Source: JAFMKE01 sp964655225
GTDB taxonomy: Bacteria > Bacteroidota > Bacteroidia > Chitinophagales > UBA8649
DNA: 48,836 nt
NCBI GenBank assembly: GCA_964655225.1
Contig: CAZZMB010000013.1
Location: forward strand, 1-48,836
Reading direction: 5' to 3'
Shown: piece after piece, positions 1-9,261 of the stretch
Layout of the letters: the number at the start of each line of letters is the position of its first letter
Numbering within the stretch: the stretch's first letter is position 1
The notes under the pieces: generated by a model
Told to the model about the DNA's origin: nothing
The model's input: only the letters and a program-made list of their open reading frames with translations
The model's database searches: none
Program-made: the position numbers and the translations under genes

Positions 1-2
1 AT

Positions 3-47
3 CCGAATTCATCCCTTGAATATAAGGAAGTTCTTAATTTAATCTAA
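3..47 (+). CDS. possible C-terminal end of a preceding gene (partial)
   Basis: Frame 3 from the left edge is open for 14 codons (P N S S L E Y K E V L N L I) and ends in TAA at 45-47, 23 bases before the next start. The composition is protein-like and the spacing would suit an upstream operon partner. Frame 1 is also open over nearly the same distance (stop at 40-42), so assignment from 45 bases is weak. No function can be inferred. Confidence 0.18.
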   Translation, partial: PNSSLEYKEVLNLI

Positions 48-70
48 TTTTAAGGCGAAATAGAAAAATC

Positions 71-1087
71 ATGAAAGCAGTAGTATTAGTAAAAAACGCC
101 GAGGCGCATAATTCATTTGAGATTAGGGAGGTTGATCAACCAAAGGCAGGTGTCGGTCAAGTCCTTATAAAGGTGGAGGCTTTTGGTTTAAACTTCGCAG
201 ATATAATGGCACGACAAGGCAACTACCAGGATTGCCCAACGCTTCCTGCCGTTATTGGATATGATGTAGTTGGAGAAGTGGTAGAGATTGGCGCAGGAGT
301 GGACAATGTAATTTTAGGGGATAGAGTAACTGCAATGACTCGCTTTGGAGGATATGCTGAATATGCCTTAACAGACTTCCGAGCTTGCGCTAAAATAGCC
401 AAAGACTATCCGGTGGGAAAAGCTACGGCCTTGACGACTCAATACTGCACTGCATATTATTGTTTTAAGGAAATGATGAATTTGTATGAGGGAGACAAAG
501 TGTTGATTCATGCAGCTGCAGGAGGCGTCGGAACAGCGCTGGTTCAATTGGCTAAACATGCAGGTTGTGAAATATTTGGTACCGCCGGATCGGATGAAAA
601 GCTTGCCTATTTAACAGAATTGGGAGTTGACCACGCTATTAATTATCGCGCGCAAGACTTTGAGGTAGAGGTTAGGAAAATTGTTGGGGATCAAGGACTT
701 GATGCTGTATTTGATCCAATAGGAGGTAAATCGGTAAAAAAGGGATTGAAATTACTAGGTTCAGGAGGAAGAATAGTATTGTTTGGAGCTTCGGATATGA
801 CCGGAGCAAATATTTTTGGGAAAATTGGAATGGGCTTAGGATTCGGATTTTATCATCCGGTAGAATTTATGCTGACAAGTAAGGGAATGATGGGTGTTAA
901 TATGCTTCGAATTGCCGATGACCGACCGATGGTCTTGAAACGATGCTTAGAGAACGTGGTAAAGCTAATTGCCGAAGGGGTGTTAAATCCTACTGAGGCG
1001 AAAGTTTTTCCTATTGATGAGATTGGTGAAGCGCATGCGTTTTTGGAAGGACGGCAAAGCATTGGCAAAGTCAGTGTGCGTTGGTAA
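71..1087 (+). CDS. zinc-independent MDR quinone oxidoreductase / VAT-1-like NAD(P)H oxidoreductase
   Basis: This 338-residue protein is a medium-chain dehydrogenase/reductase of the quinone oxidoreductase/VAT-1 type. The N-terminal GroES-like half carries the LNFADIMARQGNY segment and GYDVVGEVVEIG. The Rossmann half has the nucleotide-binding AAAGGVGTALVQLAKHAG near residues 147-164, followed by GTAGSDEK, a likely NADPH-selecting loop. The structural-zinc cysteine cluster of alcohol dehydrogenases is absent, so it should reduce quinones or enones with NAD(P)H without metal. Length is normal for the family (about 320-340). The ATG at 71 is preceded by an A-rich leader. It is convergent with purD. 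The exact substrate cannot be read from the sequence. Confidence 0.85.
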   Translation: MKAVVLVKNAEAHNSFEIREVDQPKAGVGQVLIKVEAFGLNFADIMARQGNYQDCPTLPAVIGYDVVGEVVEIGAGVDNVILGDRVTAMTRFGGYAEYALTDFRACAKIAKDYPVGKATALTTQYCTAYYCFKEMMNLYEGDKVLIHAAAGGVGTALVQLAKHAGCEIFGTAGSDEKLAYLTELGVDHAINYRAQDFEVEVRKIVGDQGLDAVFDPIGGKSVKKGLKLLGSGGRIVLFGASDMTGANIFGKIGMGLGFGFYHPVEFMLTSKGMMGVNMLRIADDRPMVLKRCLENVVKLIAEGVLNPTEAKVFPIDEIGEAHAFLEGRQSIGKVSVRW

Positions 1088-1216
1088 AATCTTGCCGGTT
1101 TTCGCAAAACTGTAGGGAAACTTGAAATTAGTTTTGAGGAAAATGACTTCTTCCATTAATGCTTCAAGCAGCAAATTGTTAAAAACTGGAGCTTAAGAGA
1201 AATACGGAAGAGTAGG

Positions 1217-2485
1217 TTAAAACTCATATCCGATGTCTTTTCTAAAGTACTTTCCCTCAAACATTATCGCTTCGGCTTGTTGATTGGCTTTCAATAACGC
1301 ATCCGCTAAATTTTCGCCCAGTGCACTTACCGCAAGTACACGCCCGCCATTGGTTACTAAAACATTGTTGATTTCTTTTGTCCCTGCCTGAAAAACGGTT
1401 GTGTTTTCGCAAGCGGGGATTACAATCTGTTTTCCTTTTTCATAAGCCTCAGGATATCCTCCAGAAGCTAAAATAACAGTAGCACCGTGTTTTTTGCTGT
1501 ATTTTACCACTTCGTCTTTTAAATTTCCTTCACTACATTTAACCAATAAATCAGCTAAATCATTTTCTAATCGGGGCAGCACAATCTCGGTTTCAGGGTC
1601 TCCCATCCTGCAGTTGTATTCAATCACATAAGGCTCATTATCAACCAAGATTAAACCGACATATATAAACCCTTTATAAACTATTTTTTCCGCCTTTAGG
1701 CCCTCGATAGTGGGGTCTATCACTCTAGATTTCACTTTCTTCATTAAATCCTCATCGACAAAAGGTACAGGAGATATTGCTCCCATTCCGCCGGTGTTTA
1801 AACCCGTATCTTTTTCTCCTATTCGTTTGTAGTCTTTGGCGTTGGGAAGCAATACATAGTCGCTACCATCACTCAATACAAAAACAGAGAATTCTATACC
1901 ATTGAGAAACTCTTCAATGATTACTTTACTGCTTGCATCCCCAAATTTAGCATCGCTAATCATTTCTTGCAGTGTTTGCTTGGCTTCGGCCTTGCTTTCC
2001 GTGATAACTACACCTTTACCTGCTGCCAAACCGTCAGCTTTTAAAACAAAAGGCGCCTTATTTTCATCAATAAAGGCCAAGCCTTCTTCCAGGTTCGCTT
2101 GAGTGAACTCGTTAAATGCTGCAGTAGGAATATTGTGCCTTTGCATAAAGTACTTTGCAAAACTCTTACTTCCTTCTAATTGTGCTCCATGTTTTGAGGG
2201 ACCAATTACCATCACTTTGTTTAAACTTTGTTCGTCCATGAAAAAATCGTAGATACCTTCTACTAATGGCACTTCTGGTCCCACAACGACCATATCAATC
2301 GATTCCTTTAAAACAAAAGTCTTGAGCGCGGAAAAGTCACTTGGATCGATAGCTATATTTTTTGCCAGCTGCTTACTTCCTCCATTTCCTGGTGCAACCC
2401 ATAGATGATTGCACATTGGACTTTGTTTAAGTTTCCAAGCAAAAGCATGTTCTCTTCCACCAGAACCTAAAATTAGAATATTCAT
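1217..2485 (-). CDS. purD: phosphoribosylamine--glycine ligase (GAR synthetase)
   Basis: PurD joins glycine to 5-phosphoribosylamine with ATP, the second step of de novo purine synthesis, in the cytosol. The 422 residues match the normal monofunctional bacterial length. Visible motifs are the N-terminal ILGSGGREHAF, GPEVPLVEGIYD, the ATP-grasp segment KADGLAAGKGVVI near residues 148-160, NTGGMGAISPVP near 229-240 and the metal-binding EYNCRMGDPETE near 289-300. It stands alone here, divergent from secA and convergent with the MDR gene, with no other pur gene beside it. A TAnnTTTG promoter element lies 17 bases upstream of the ATG (2503-2510). Confidence 0.97.
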   Translation of the reverse strand: MNILILGSGGREHAFAWKLKQSPMCNHLWVAPGNGGSKQLAKNIAIDPSDFSALKTFVLKESIDMVVVGPEVPLVEGIYDFFMDEQSLNKVMVIGPSKHGAQLEGSKSFAKYFMQRHNIPTAAFNEFTQANLEEGLAFIDENKAPFVLKADGLAAGKGVVITESKAEAKQTLQEMISDAKFGDASSKVIIEEFLNGIEFSVFVLSDGSDYVLLPNAKDYKRIGEKDTGLNTGGMGAISPVPFVDEDLMKKVKSRVIDPTIEGLKAEKIVYKGFIYVGLILVDNEPYVIEYNCRMGDPETEIVLPRLENDLADLLVKCSEGNLKDEVVKYSKKHGATVILASGGYPEAYEKGKQIVIPACENTTVFQAGTKEINNVLVTNGGRVLAVSALGENLADALLKANQQAEAIMFEGKYFRKDIGYEF

Positions 2486-2502
2486 ATCGTATGGGGTTTG
2501 TG

Positions 2503-2510
2503 CAAAAATA
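2503..2510 (-). promoter_or_regulatory. candidate Bacteroidota -7 element for purD
   Basis: Minus-strand TATTTTTG matches the TAnnTTTG -7 consensus of Bacteroidota housekeeping promoters exactly and lies 17 bases upstream of the purD ATG. I see no good TTTG -33 box at the usual spacing. Confidence 0.4.
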
Positions 2511-2660
2511 AGGGCTTTACGCCAAAATTTCCGATTTTTTATTGTGGAATGTTTATTGGAATAAAAAAACCACTAAATAAGGTGAAGGTGATTTCCGTTT
2601 TAGTTGGCACAACAAACTTAATCTTGTATTTTTACTCAATCTAAAAGAGAGAAACAAATA

Positions 2661-5600
2661 ATGGCAAATATTGTAGAGAAAATATTCGGTAAAATTTTTG
2701 GAAACAAACATGAGAAGGATATCAAAAAGATGCTTCCTGTTGTCGATGAAATTAATGCTGAATTTGAAAAACTAAAGTTGGTAAGCAATGATGAGCTAAG
2801 AGGCAAAACTTTAATTTTTCGTGAAGAAATAAAAAACCACTTAAAAGAAGTAGAGGAGAAGATTGCTTTCATTCATGATCAAATAAAGAATGATCCTGAT
2901 ATGGATATTGATCAGAAAGAAATTTTATATGACCAGATCGATGCTCTGAAACTGGAAAAGGACGAAAAGGTAGAAGAAATACTTGCTATCTTATTGCCCC
3001 GAGCATTTGCTGTAGTTAAAGAAACAGCTCGTCGTTTTACTGAAGCAGCCAACCTTGCCTCAAAAGCTACGGATTTAGATAGAGATTTAGCGGCTAAGAG
3101 TGATTTTGTTGAAATTGTAGGAGCGGATGCAGTATATAAAAAATCTTGGCAAGCTGCCGGCGCCGAAGTTGTTTGGAACATGGTTCACTACGACGTGCAG
3201 TTAATTGGCGGTATCGTCTTACATGAAGGTAAGATTTCTGAGATGATGACGGGGGAAGGTAAAACTTTAGTATCCACTTTGCCAGCATACTTAAATGCCT
3301 TACCAGAATTAGGCGTTCATATTATTACGGTAAATAATTACTTGGCCGTAAGAGATTGTGAATGGAATGCGCCTATTTTTAATTTCCTGGGAATCAAGGT
3401 GGATTGTATTGACCGATACAGACCACACTCTTCTGAGCGAATTGAGGCATATAAAGCGGATATTACTTATGGAACAAATAATGAATTTGGTTTCGATTAT
3501 CTAAGAGATAACATGCTGCTTAATGCAGATGAGTTGGTGCAAGGTAAATTACACTACACCATGATTGATGAGGTGGATTCTGTGTTAATTGATGATGCAA
3601 GAACACCCTTAATTATTAGTGGTCAAGTGGATAGTAATGATGAGCAGCAGTTTTATGAACTGAAGCCTAGAATATCTAAATTGGTTCAAGTACAGAAGGA
3701 TTTAGCTACAAAGTTTTTAAATGACGCTAAACGCCAAATCAAGGCAGGGGACACGGGTGTTCAGCCAGGAGAAGGTGGATTTGCTTTACTTCAAACCTAC
3801 AGAGCATTACCTAAAAACAAACCACTTATTAAATATTTAAGTGAGCAAGGAATCAAGCAAATCTTACAAAAGGCTGAGAATTACTACATGCAAGATTCGA
3901 GTAAGGAGATGCATATAGTGGATGAAGAGCTATTTTTTGTCATCGAAGAGAAGCAAAATTCTGTTGAGCTTAAAGAAAAAGGAATCGATTTAATTACTGC
4001 AAGTGGCGAGGACAAGGACTTTTTCGTTGTTCCCGACGTAGGTGTATTACTCGCAGACATTGACAATACAGGTAAATCGGATAATGAGAAGATGGAGGCC
4101 AAAGAACAGTTAATGAGCGATTATGCCGTTAAAACTGAAAGACTGCACTCTATTCAACAATTGCTGAAAGCTTATACGCTTTTCGAAATCGATATTGAGT
4201 ATGTGGTCATGGATGGTAAAGTGAAAATTGTAGATGAAAATACAGGCCGTATCATGGATGGCAGAAGATTCTCTGATGGACTCCATCAGGCCTTGGAATC
4301 TAAAGAAAATGTGAAGGTGGAAGCAGCTTCTCAAACCATGGCAACAATAACCTTGCAGAACTTTTTTAGAATGTACCACAAATTGAGTGGTATGACTGGA
4401 ACTGCTGAAACAGAAAGTCAGGAGTTTTGGGATATTTATAAATTAGATGTAGTGGTTATTCCGACAAACAAACCTCTTGCTCGTAAAGATGAGGACGATT
4501 TAATTTATCGGACCACAAGAGAAAAATTTAACGGTATAGCGGAAGAAATTCAAAAGTTAACCGAAGCAGGAAGACCAGTGTTGGTGGGTACTACCAATGT
4601 GGAGATTTCAGAGCTTATTGGCCGAATGCTCCAAATGAAGGGGATCCAGCACCAAGTGTTAAATGCAAAACAACATCAACGAGAAGCAGATATTGTGGCT
4701 GAAGCAGGTAGAGCGGGGGCAGTAACTATCGCAACTAATATGGCGGGAAGGGGTACCGATATCAAATTGTCTCCCGAAGTTATCGCCGCAGGAGGTTTAG
4801 CTATAATAGGGTCAGAACGACACGATTCAAGACGAATAGATCGTCAGTTAAGAGGTCGTGCTGGTCGACAAGGAGACCCAGGATCTTCGCAATTTTTTAT
4901 CTCTTTAGAAGATAAGCTTATGCGATTGTTTGGTTCTGAAAATATGGCTAAATGGATGGATCGTCTCGGATTTAAAGAGGGTGAAGTTATTCAGCATTCC
5001 ATGATTACCAAGAATGTAGAAACGGCACAACGCAAGGTTGAAGAGAATAATTTTGGGGTTAGAAAAAGATTACTAGAGTACGATGACGTGATGAATATGC
5101 AGCGTGAAGTGATCTATAAGAAAAGAAGAAATGCTTTGTTCGGTGAGCGTCTTTCAGTAGATATCATGGATTCTTTTCACGGCTTGTGTGAGGAGTTGGT
5201 TTTGGGGCATAAGTCTATGGAAGATTTCGAGAGTTTTAAGTTGAATCTAATTTTATTCTTCGGTATGGAATCCAGTATAAACGAAGAAACTTTTTTGAAG
5301 ACGAATGCTGATGAGTTAGTAATGGACTTGTACAGAGAAGTTCAAAAACTATACAAAGAAAAATCTCTGCGCATTTCGGAAAGAACCCTTCCAATATTTA
5401 AACAAATTCATAAGGATAGAGGCGAAACAGTTAAAAATATTGTAGTCCCTTTTAGTGATGGTAAAAAAGCATTAAATATTCTAACTCCTTTGGAGAAAAA
5501 TATTGAAATGGAAGGAAAACAAATCATCACGGAGTTTGAAAAGAATGTTTCTCTGGCTATGATTGATGATACATGGAAGCATCATCTTCGTCAAATGGAT

Positions 5601-5960
5601 GACCTGAAAAAAGAAGTACAAAATGCATCATTGGAGCAGAAAGATCCATTATTAGTGTATAAATTAGAAGCGTTCAATTTATTTAAAACCTTAGCTTCAA
5701 ATATTAATCGAAGTGTGGTTTCATTCTTATTTAAAGGCCAGATTGTAACTCCAGACGCAAATAATGTAAGAACAAATCAAGAGGCGCAAAGAACGAACTT
5801 GGATAATTTAAAGACTTCCCGAAATGAAGGGCCTGATCAAAATAATTTAGCTAAACGGGAAAGAAAAGTTGCTGAGCCAGTGCGCGCTCAGCCTAAAGTA
5901 GGCCGTAATGAGCCGTGCCCATGTGGAAGCGGTAAAAAATATAAGTCTTGTCATGGTTAG
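2661..5960 (+). CDS. secA: preprotein translocase ATPase SecA (long Bacteroidota form)
   Basis: SecA is the motor that pushes unfolded preproteins through SecYEG. Visible motifs: Walker A TGEGKT at residues 197-202, DEVDSVLIDDART from about 303, the second helicase domain NMAGRGTDIKL near 692-702, RGRAGRQGDPGSSQFF near 731, and a C-terminal zinc/SecB-binding tail with the CPCGSGKKYKSCHG pattern (CxC...C-H) ending the protein. At 1,099 residues it is about 200 longer than E. coli SecA. The extra length lies in a charged coiled-coil-like block (about residues 57-107), a second block before HYDVQLIGG (about 127-175), and an enlarged preprotein cross-linking region (about 320-480). ATG at 2661 gives the conserved N terminus. 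deoC begins 17 bases after the stop. Confidence 0.98.
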   Translation: MANIVEKIFGKIFGNKHEKDIKKMLPVVDEINAEFEKLKLVSNDELRGKTLIFREEIKNHLKEVEEKIAFIHDQIKNDPDMDIDQKEILYDQIDALKLEKDEKVEEILAILLPRAFAVVKETARRFTEAANLASKATDLDRDLAAKSDFVEIVGADAVYKKSWQAAGAEVVWNMVHYDVQLIGGIVLHEGKISEMMTGEGKTLVSTLPAYLNALPELGVHIITVNNYLAVRDCEWNAPIFNFLGIKVDCIDRYRPHSSERIEAYKADITYGTNNEFGFDYLRDNMLLNADELVQGKLHYTMIDEVDSVLIDDARTPLIISGQVDSNDEQQFYELKPRISKLVQVQKDLATKFLNDAKRQIKAGDTGVQPGEGGFALLQTYRALPKNKPLIKYLSEQGIKQILQKAENYYMQDSSKEMHIVDEELFFVIEEKQNSVELKEKGIDLITASGEDKDFFVVPDVGVLLADIDNTGKSDNEKMEAKEQLMSDYAVKTERLHSIQQLLKAYTLFEIDIEYVVMDGKVKIVDENTGRIMDGRRFSDGLHQALESKENVKVEAASQTMATITLQNFFRMYHKLSGMTGTAETESQEFWDIYKLDVVVIPTNKPLARKDEDDLIYRTTREKFNGIAEEIQKLTEAGRPVLVGTTNVEISELIGRMLQMKGIQHQVLNAKQHQREADIVAEAGRAGAVTIATNMAGRGTDIKLSPEVIAAGGLAIIGSERHDSRRIDRQLRGRAGRQGDPGSSQFFISLEDKLMRLFGSENMAKWMDRLGFKEGEVIQHSMITKNVETAQRKVEENNFGVRKRLLEYDDVMNMQREVIYKKRRNALFGERLSVDIMDSFHGLCEELVLGHKSMEDFESFKLNLILFFGMESSINEETFLKTNADELVMDLYREVQKLYKEKSLRISERTLPIFKQIHKDRGETVKNIVVPFSDGKKALNILTPLEKNIEMEGKQIITEFEKNVSLAMIDDTWKHHLRQMDDLKKEVQNASLEQKDPLLVYKLEAFNLFKTLASNINRSVVSFLFKGQIVTPDANNVRTNQEAQRTNLDNLKTSRNEGPDQNNLAKRERKVAEPVRAQPKVGRNEPCPCGSGKKYKSCHG

Positions 5961-5977
5961 GCAAAGTAAATGAGCAA

Positions 5978-6619
5978 ATGAACATTAAAGATAAAATAGA
6001 GCATACGATTTTAAAGGCTGACACCTCTCTTAAGGAGATAGAAAGCCTGTGTAAGGAGGCAATTGATTCTGCGTTTTTTGCCGTTTGTGTGCCACCCTAT
6101 TTTGTAAAGTACGCCTCTTTAATGTTAAAGAATTCGGAGGTGAAGGTGATCACGGTTGTTGGTTTTCCTTTGGGCTATAACACGACGCCTGCCAAAGTAG
6201 AAGAAGCGCGAAAAGCAATGGATGAGGGTGCTGCAGAAATTGATATGGTGATGAATATTGCCGCGCTAAAAAAAGGGGATAACAATTTCGTCTTAAACGA
6301 TATTCTATCAGTAACAACCTTGGTTCAACTGAAGGGGTGTAAACTAAAAGTTATTATTGAAACGGCTATGCTGAGTCAATCAGAAAAGATAACTGCCTGT
6401 GAGATATGCGCGAAAGTAGGAGTAGATTTCGTTAAAACTTCTACCGGATTTGCTTCTAGTGGAGCAAAAGTAGAAGATATTAAACTCATGAGAAAAATAT
6501 TGCCTTCTAGCATAAAAATTAAAGCTTCTGGAGGCGTTAAAACTAAAGATCAGGCGATCAAATTATTAGAAGCGGGAGCGGATAGATTAGGAACTAGCTC
6601 GGGTCCAGCCTTGATTTAA
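5978..6619 (+). CDS. deoC: deoxyribose-phosphate aldolase
   Basis: DeoC cleaves 2-deoxyribose-5-phosphate to glyceraldehyde-3-phosphate and acetaldehyde in deoxynucleoside catabolism. I choose the ATG at 5978 (MNIKDKIEHTILK), giving 213 residues. A longer reading from a TTG at 5948 would overlap the secA end and adds a non-conserved tail. Class I aldolase residues are present: Asp89 in EIDMVMN, the Schiff-base lysine Lys153 in VKTSTGF and Lys182 in KASGG. It follows secA by 17 bases and precedes the SPOR gene by 9, so the three are probably co-transcribed. No other deo gene is adjacent. Confidence 0.95.
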   Translation: MNIKDKIEHTILKADTSLKEIESLCKEAIDSAFFAVCVPPYFVKYASLMLKNSEVKVITVVGFPLGYNTTPAKVEEARKAMDEGAAEIDMVMNIAALKKGDNNFVLNDILSVTTLVQLKGCKLKVIIETAMLSQSEKITACEICAKVGVDFVKTSTGFASSGAKVEDIKLMRKILPSSIKIKASGGVKTKDQAIKLLEAGADRLGTSSGPALI

Positions 6620-6628
6620 AAAACGGTT

Positions 6629-7030
6629 ATGAAAAATTTTCTTACAATCATATGCCTAATTGCCTTTAGTATAGACATGGCAGATGCGCAAACGTCCATC
6701 ATTCTTAATGATAAAGTGACATTTGAAAGTAGTTCGGATCTAAATTTTTTATTGGATGCCCATTATGATAAGAATAAGCATTGTGATTTAATGCAAGGAT
6801 ATCGCATCCAAATTATGAATAGTAGCAACAGGGAAGACGTTTACAAAAAAAAAGCAGAGGTATACAGCCGCTACTCAAAGTTTAAGGGTTACATTGTATA
6901 CGACCAGCCCTATTATAAGCTAAGAATAGGGGATTTTGAAACGAAATTGGAAGCGCGTAAATTTTTAAACGAAATCATACAGTCTTTCTCCACTGCTTTT
7001 ATCGTGCGTCATGAGATAAAAATTAATTAG
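6629..7030 (+). CDS. secreted SPOR-domain protein
   Basis: A 133-residue exported protein. Residues 1-20 form a signal peptide (MKNFLTIICLIAFSIDMADA, cleavage probably before QTS). The rest is essentially one SPOR domain, about residues 58-130: GYRIQIMNSSNRE, a helix with KKKAEVYSRY, YYKLRIGDF, then a second helix and a final strand. SPOR domains bind glycan strands lacking stem peptides, so a periplasmic peptidoglycan-binding role at the division site or envelope is likely. It sits between deoC and an M20 peptidase with gaps of 9 and 1 bases, probably in one transcript. Small stand-alone SPOR proteins are common in this phylum. The precise partner is unknown. Confidence 0.85.
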   Translation: MKNFLTIICLIAFSIDMADAQTSIILNDKVTFESSSDLNFLLDAHYDKNKHCDLMQGYRIQIMNSSNREDVYKKKAEVYSRYSKFKGYIVYDQPYYKLRIGDFETKLEARKFLNEIIQSFSTAFIVRHEIKIN

Positions 7031-7031
7031 A

Positions 7032-8219
7032 ATGGCTATGGATATATTGAATCATATTAAGCAATTGTCCCTTGAAATACATCCTCAGTTAATTGAGTGG
7101 AGAAGACACTTGCACCAATATCCTGAGTTATCTTTTCAAGAACATAACACCTCAAAATTTATTTCTAAAGTATTACAAACTTACAAGATTCCTCATACCA
7201 CAGGAATTGCCAAAACAGGTATAGTCGCATTGATTGAAGGAAATAATCCTAGCAGCAGGTGCGTGGCATTGCGCGCTGATATGGACGCATTACCAATTTT
7301 AGAAAAGAACTCCTTTGATTTTATTTCTAAAAACAAAGGGGTAATGCATGCTTGTGGGCACGACTTTCATACAAGTAATTTACTTGGTGCTGCAATTATT
7401 TTACAAGCAATTCGGGAACGATTTGAAGGAACAATAAAACTGATTTTTCAACCTTCAGAAGAGAAAATTCCGAGTGGAGCTCCTGCAATGATCGATGCAG
7501 GGGTTCTAGAGAACCCTAAAGTAGAAGCAATTTTTGGAATGCATGTATCTCCAGAGCTTCCTACCGGTACATTCGGCTTTAGAGGAGGTCAGTTTATGGC
7601 ATCTGCCGATGAAATATACTTGACGATAAAAGGCAAAGGAGGGCATGCTGCTTTTCCGCATACATTAATTGACCCCGTCCTTGTTGCTGCGCAAATACTC
7701 GTCAACCTTCAACAAGTGATTAGTCGGAGAAAACCGCCATTCGATGCGGGGGTTTTATCCTTTGGAAAATTGGAAGCCTTGGGTGCTACGAACATTATTC
7801 CGGATGAAGTGAAGATAGCTGGAACTTTTCGAGCAATGAACGAAGATTTTCGGCTTAAAGCACATACATTAATTAAGCAGATAGCAGAAGAAACCGCTCA
7901 CGCCAGTGGCGCTTCTTGTGAGGTAAATATTTTAGTAGGTTATCCCTTTCTTTATAATAATGAAGCTTTAACCGAGCAAAGTAAACAACGGGCAAAAGTA
8001 TTTAACGACAACATCCAAGTGTTGGACGTTCCAGCAAGAATGGGAGCTGAGGACTTTGCTTATTATTCTCAAAAAGTACCTGCTTGCTTTATTAGAATAG
8101 GCACTGGTAATGAAGATAAAGGAAGCACCAACGGGCTGCATTCTCCCAACTTTAACGTAGACGATGAGGCCTTACTTCATGGAGCTGGATTATTGGCTTG
8201 GTTGGCAATAAATCAATAA
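7032..8219 (+). CDS. M20D-family N-acyl-amino-acid amidohydrolase
   Basis: A 395-residue metallopeptidase-like amidohydrolase of the HipO/AmaB/IAA-hydrolase group (M20D). Motifs: WRRHLHQYPELSFQE near residue 23, ALRADMDALPI near 80, the metal-ligand segment MHACGHDFHTSN (Cys108 and His110 by count), FQPSEE with the catalytic/ligand glutamates, and GMHVSPELPTGTF. A dimerisation domain in the middle and the C-terminal ligand near GLHSPNF complete the fold. It would remove an acyl group from an amino acid, but the substrate is not readable. ATG at 7032 is one base after the SPOR stop; a second in-frame ATG lies at 7038. It has no signal peptide, so it is cytosolic. Confidence 0.88.
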   Translation: MAMDILNHIKQLSLEIHPQLIEWRRHLHQYPELSFQEHNTSKFISKVLQTYKIPHTTGIAKTGIVALIEGNNPSSRCVALRADMDALPILEKNSFDFISKNKGVMHACGHDFHTSNLLGAAIILQAIRERFEGTIKLIFQPSEEKIPSGAPAMIDAGVLENPKVEAIFGMHVSPELPTGTFGFRGGQFMASADEIYLTIKGKGGHAAFPHTLIDPVLVAAQILVNLQQVISRRKPPFDAGVLSFGKLEALGATNIIPDEVKIAGTFRAMNEDFRLKAHTLIKQIAEETAHASGASCEVNILVGYPFLYNNEALTEQSKQRAKVFNDNIQVLDVPARMGAEDFAYYSQKVPACFIRIGTGNEDKGSTNGLHSPNFNVDDEALLHGAGLLAWLAINQ

Positions 8220-8249
8220 AATTATAGTTCTTACTGAAACCCCTTAAAA

Positions 8250-9188
8250 ATGAAACTAAACACCCCCCTGAAAGCTAAGAATGTCGCAGGAAGATACAAT
8301 GCCCAACTAATCGGAAATAAAGATGCAGAAATTGGAAGTTTAAATGAAATTCACAAATTGACAGCGGACAGTCTCACCTTCGTAGATCATCCCAAGTACT
8401 ACAAGAAGGTTTTAGAAAGTAAGGCAAGGGTAATTTTAATTAATCAAGTCGTTAAATGCCCCCAAGGGAAAACCTTATTGGTGGTAGATAACCCTTTTGA
8501 AGTATACAATGAGCTTGCTTTAAAAGCCAGACCTTTTCTTCCCTCTTCGGAGATGATTTCGCCTTTAGCAGAAATAGGCGAAGGGACAATAATCCAACCC
8601 AATGTGTTTATTGGCAATCATGTCAAAGTTGGTAAAAATTGTATTATTCATCCCCATGTTACCTTATACGATTATACAGAAATCGGAGATAATGTAATCA
8701 TTCATTCTAACACAACAATAGGAAGTGATGCATTCTACGTGCACAAGAAAGAGCATGAATATGATAAAATGCATACTATCGGTAAAGCGATTGTGGAAAA
8801 CGATGTAGAAATAGGGTCCTCTTGCACGGTCGATAGTGGAGTATCTGGAGATACAATTATTGGAAGGGGAACCAAGCTAGATAGTCAGGTTCATGTAGGG
8901 CATGGTGTAGTTATTGGCAAGAATTGTTTGCTGTGCGCCCAAGTTGCCATTGCTGGTAAATCTATACTTGAGGATGAAGTCATATTATATGGTAAAGTCG
9001 GAGTTTCCAAGGATGTTATTATTGGCAAAAAAGCGATTGTTTTGGCTTCTTCTAATGTAGGTAAAAATCTAGATTCAGGGGGCACCTATTTTGGCTCTCC
9101 AGCTATAAATGCACGGGATAAATGGAAGGAAATGGCGATTGTTCGGATGCTTCCTAAACGATGGAGTCAAATTGTATTTCGAGATTAA
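8250..9188 (+). CDS. LpxD-like UDP-3-O-acylglucosamine N-acyltransferase paralogue
   Basis: A 312-residue left-handed beta-helix acyltransferase. The N-terminal 100 residues resemble the LpxD uridine-binding domain (LTFVDHPKYYKKVLESKARVI). Residues 105-290 form hexapeptide repeats of [ILV]-G-x4 type (IGEGTIIQPNVFIGNHVKVG and onward). LDSQVHVGHGVVIGKNC places His219 at the LpxD catalytic histidine position. It should transfer an acyl chain to a UDP-glucosamine-type substrate in lipid A or related synthesis. It is shorter than classical LpxD, lacking the C-terminal helices, and no lpxA, lpxC or fabZ lies nearby. It probably represents the second LpxD-like family common in this phylum, with an uncertain substrate. 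Confidence 0.78.
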   Translation: MKLNTPLKAKNVAGRYNAQLIGNKDAEIGSLNEIHKLTADSLTFVDHPKYYKKVLESKARVILINQVVKCPQGKTLLVVDNPFEVYNELALKARPFLPSSEMISPLAEIGEGTIIQPNVFIGNHVKVGKNCIIHPHVTLYDYTEIGDNVIIHSNTTIGSDAFYVHKKEHEYDKMHTIGKAIVENDVEIGSSCTVDSGVSGDTIIGRGTKLDSQVHVGHGVVIGKNCLLCAQVAIAGKSILEDEVILYGKVGVSKDVIIGKKAIVLASSNVGKNLDSGGTYFGSPAINARDKWKEMAIVRMLPKRWSQIVFRD

Positions 9189-9261
9189 ATAGCTTTTATC
9201 CTTCCTCGGTTAAACTACTCAGGACGAGAAAATACAATGGTTTAGGAGCTTGGCTCACTCA

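Noticed and set aside
1088..1216. Spacer between the MDR gene and purD
   Set aside because: No convincing hairpin, small gene or promoter seen; short reading frames there look like noise from the neighbouring gene.
2601..2626. secA promoter with TAATCTTG
   Set aside because: One mismatch to the -7 consensus and no matching -33 box at normal spacing, so not listed as a feature.
5948..5977. Longer deoC reading from a TTG
   Set aside because: It overlaps the secA stop, adds non-conserved residues, and the ATG at 5978 gives the family N terminus.
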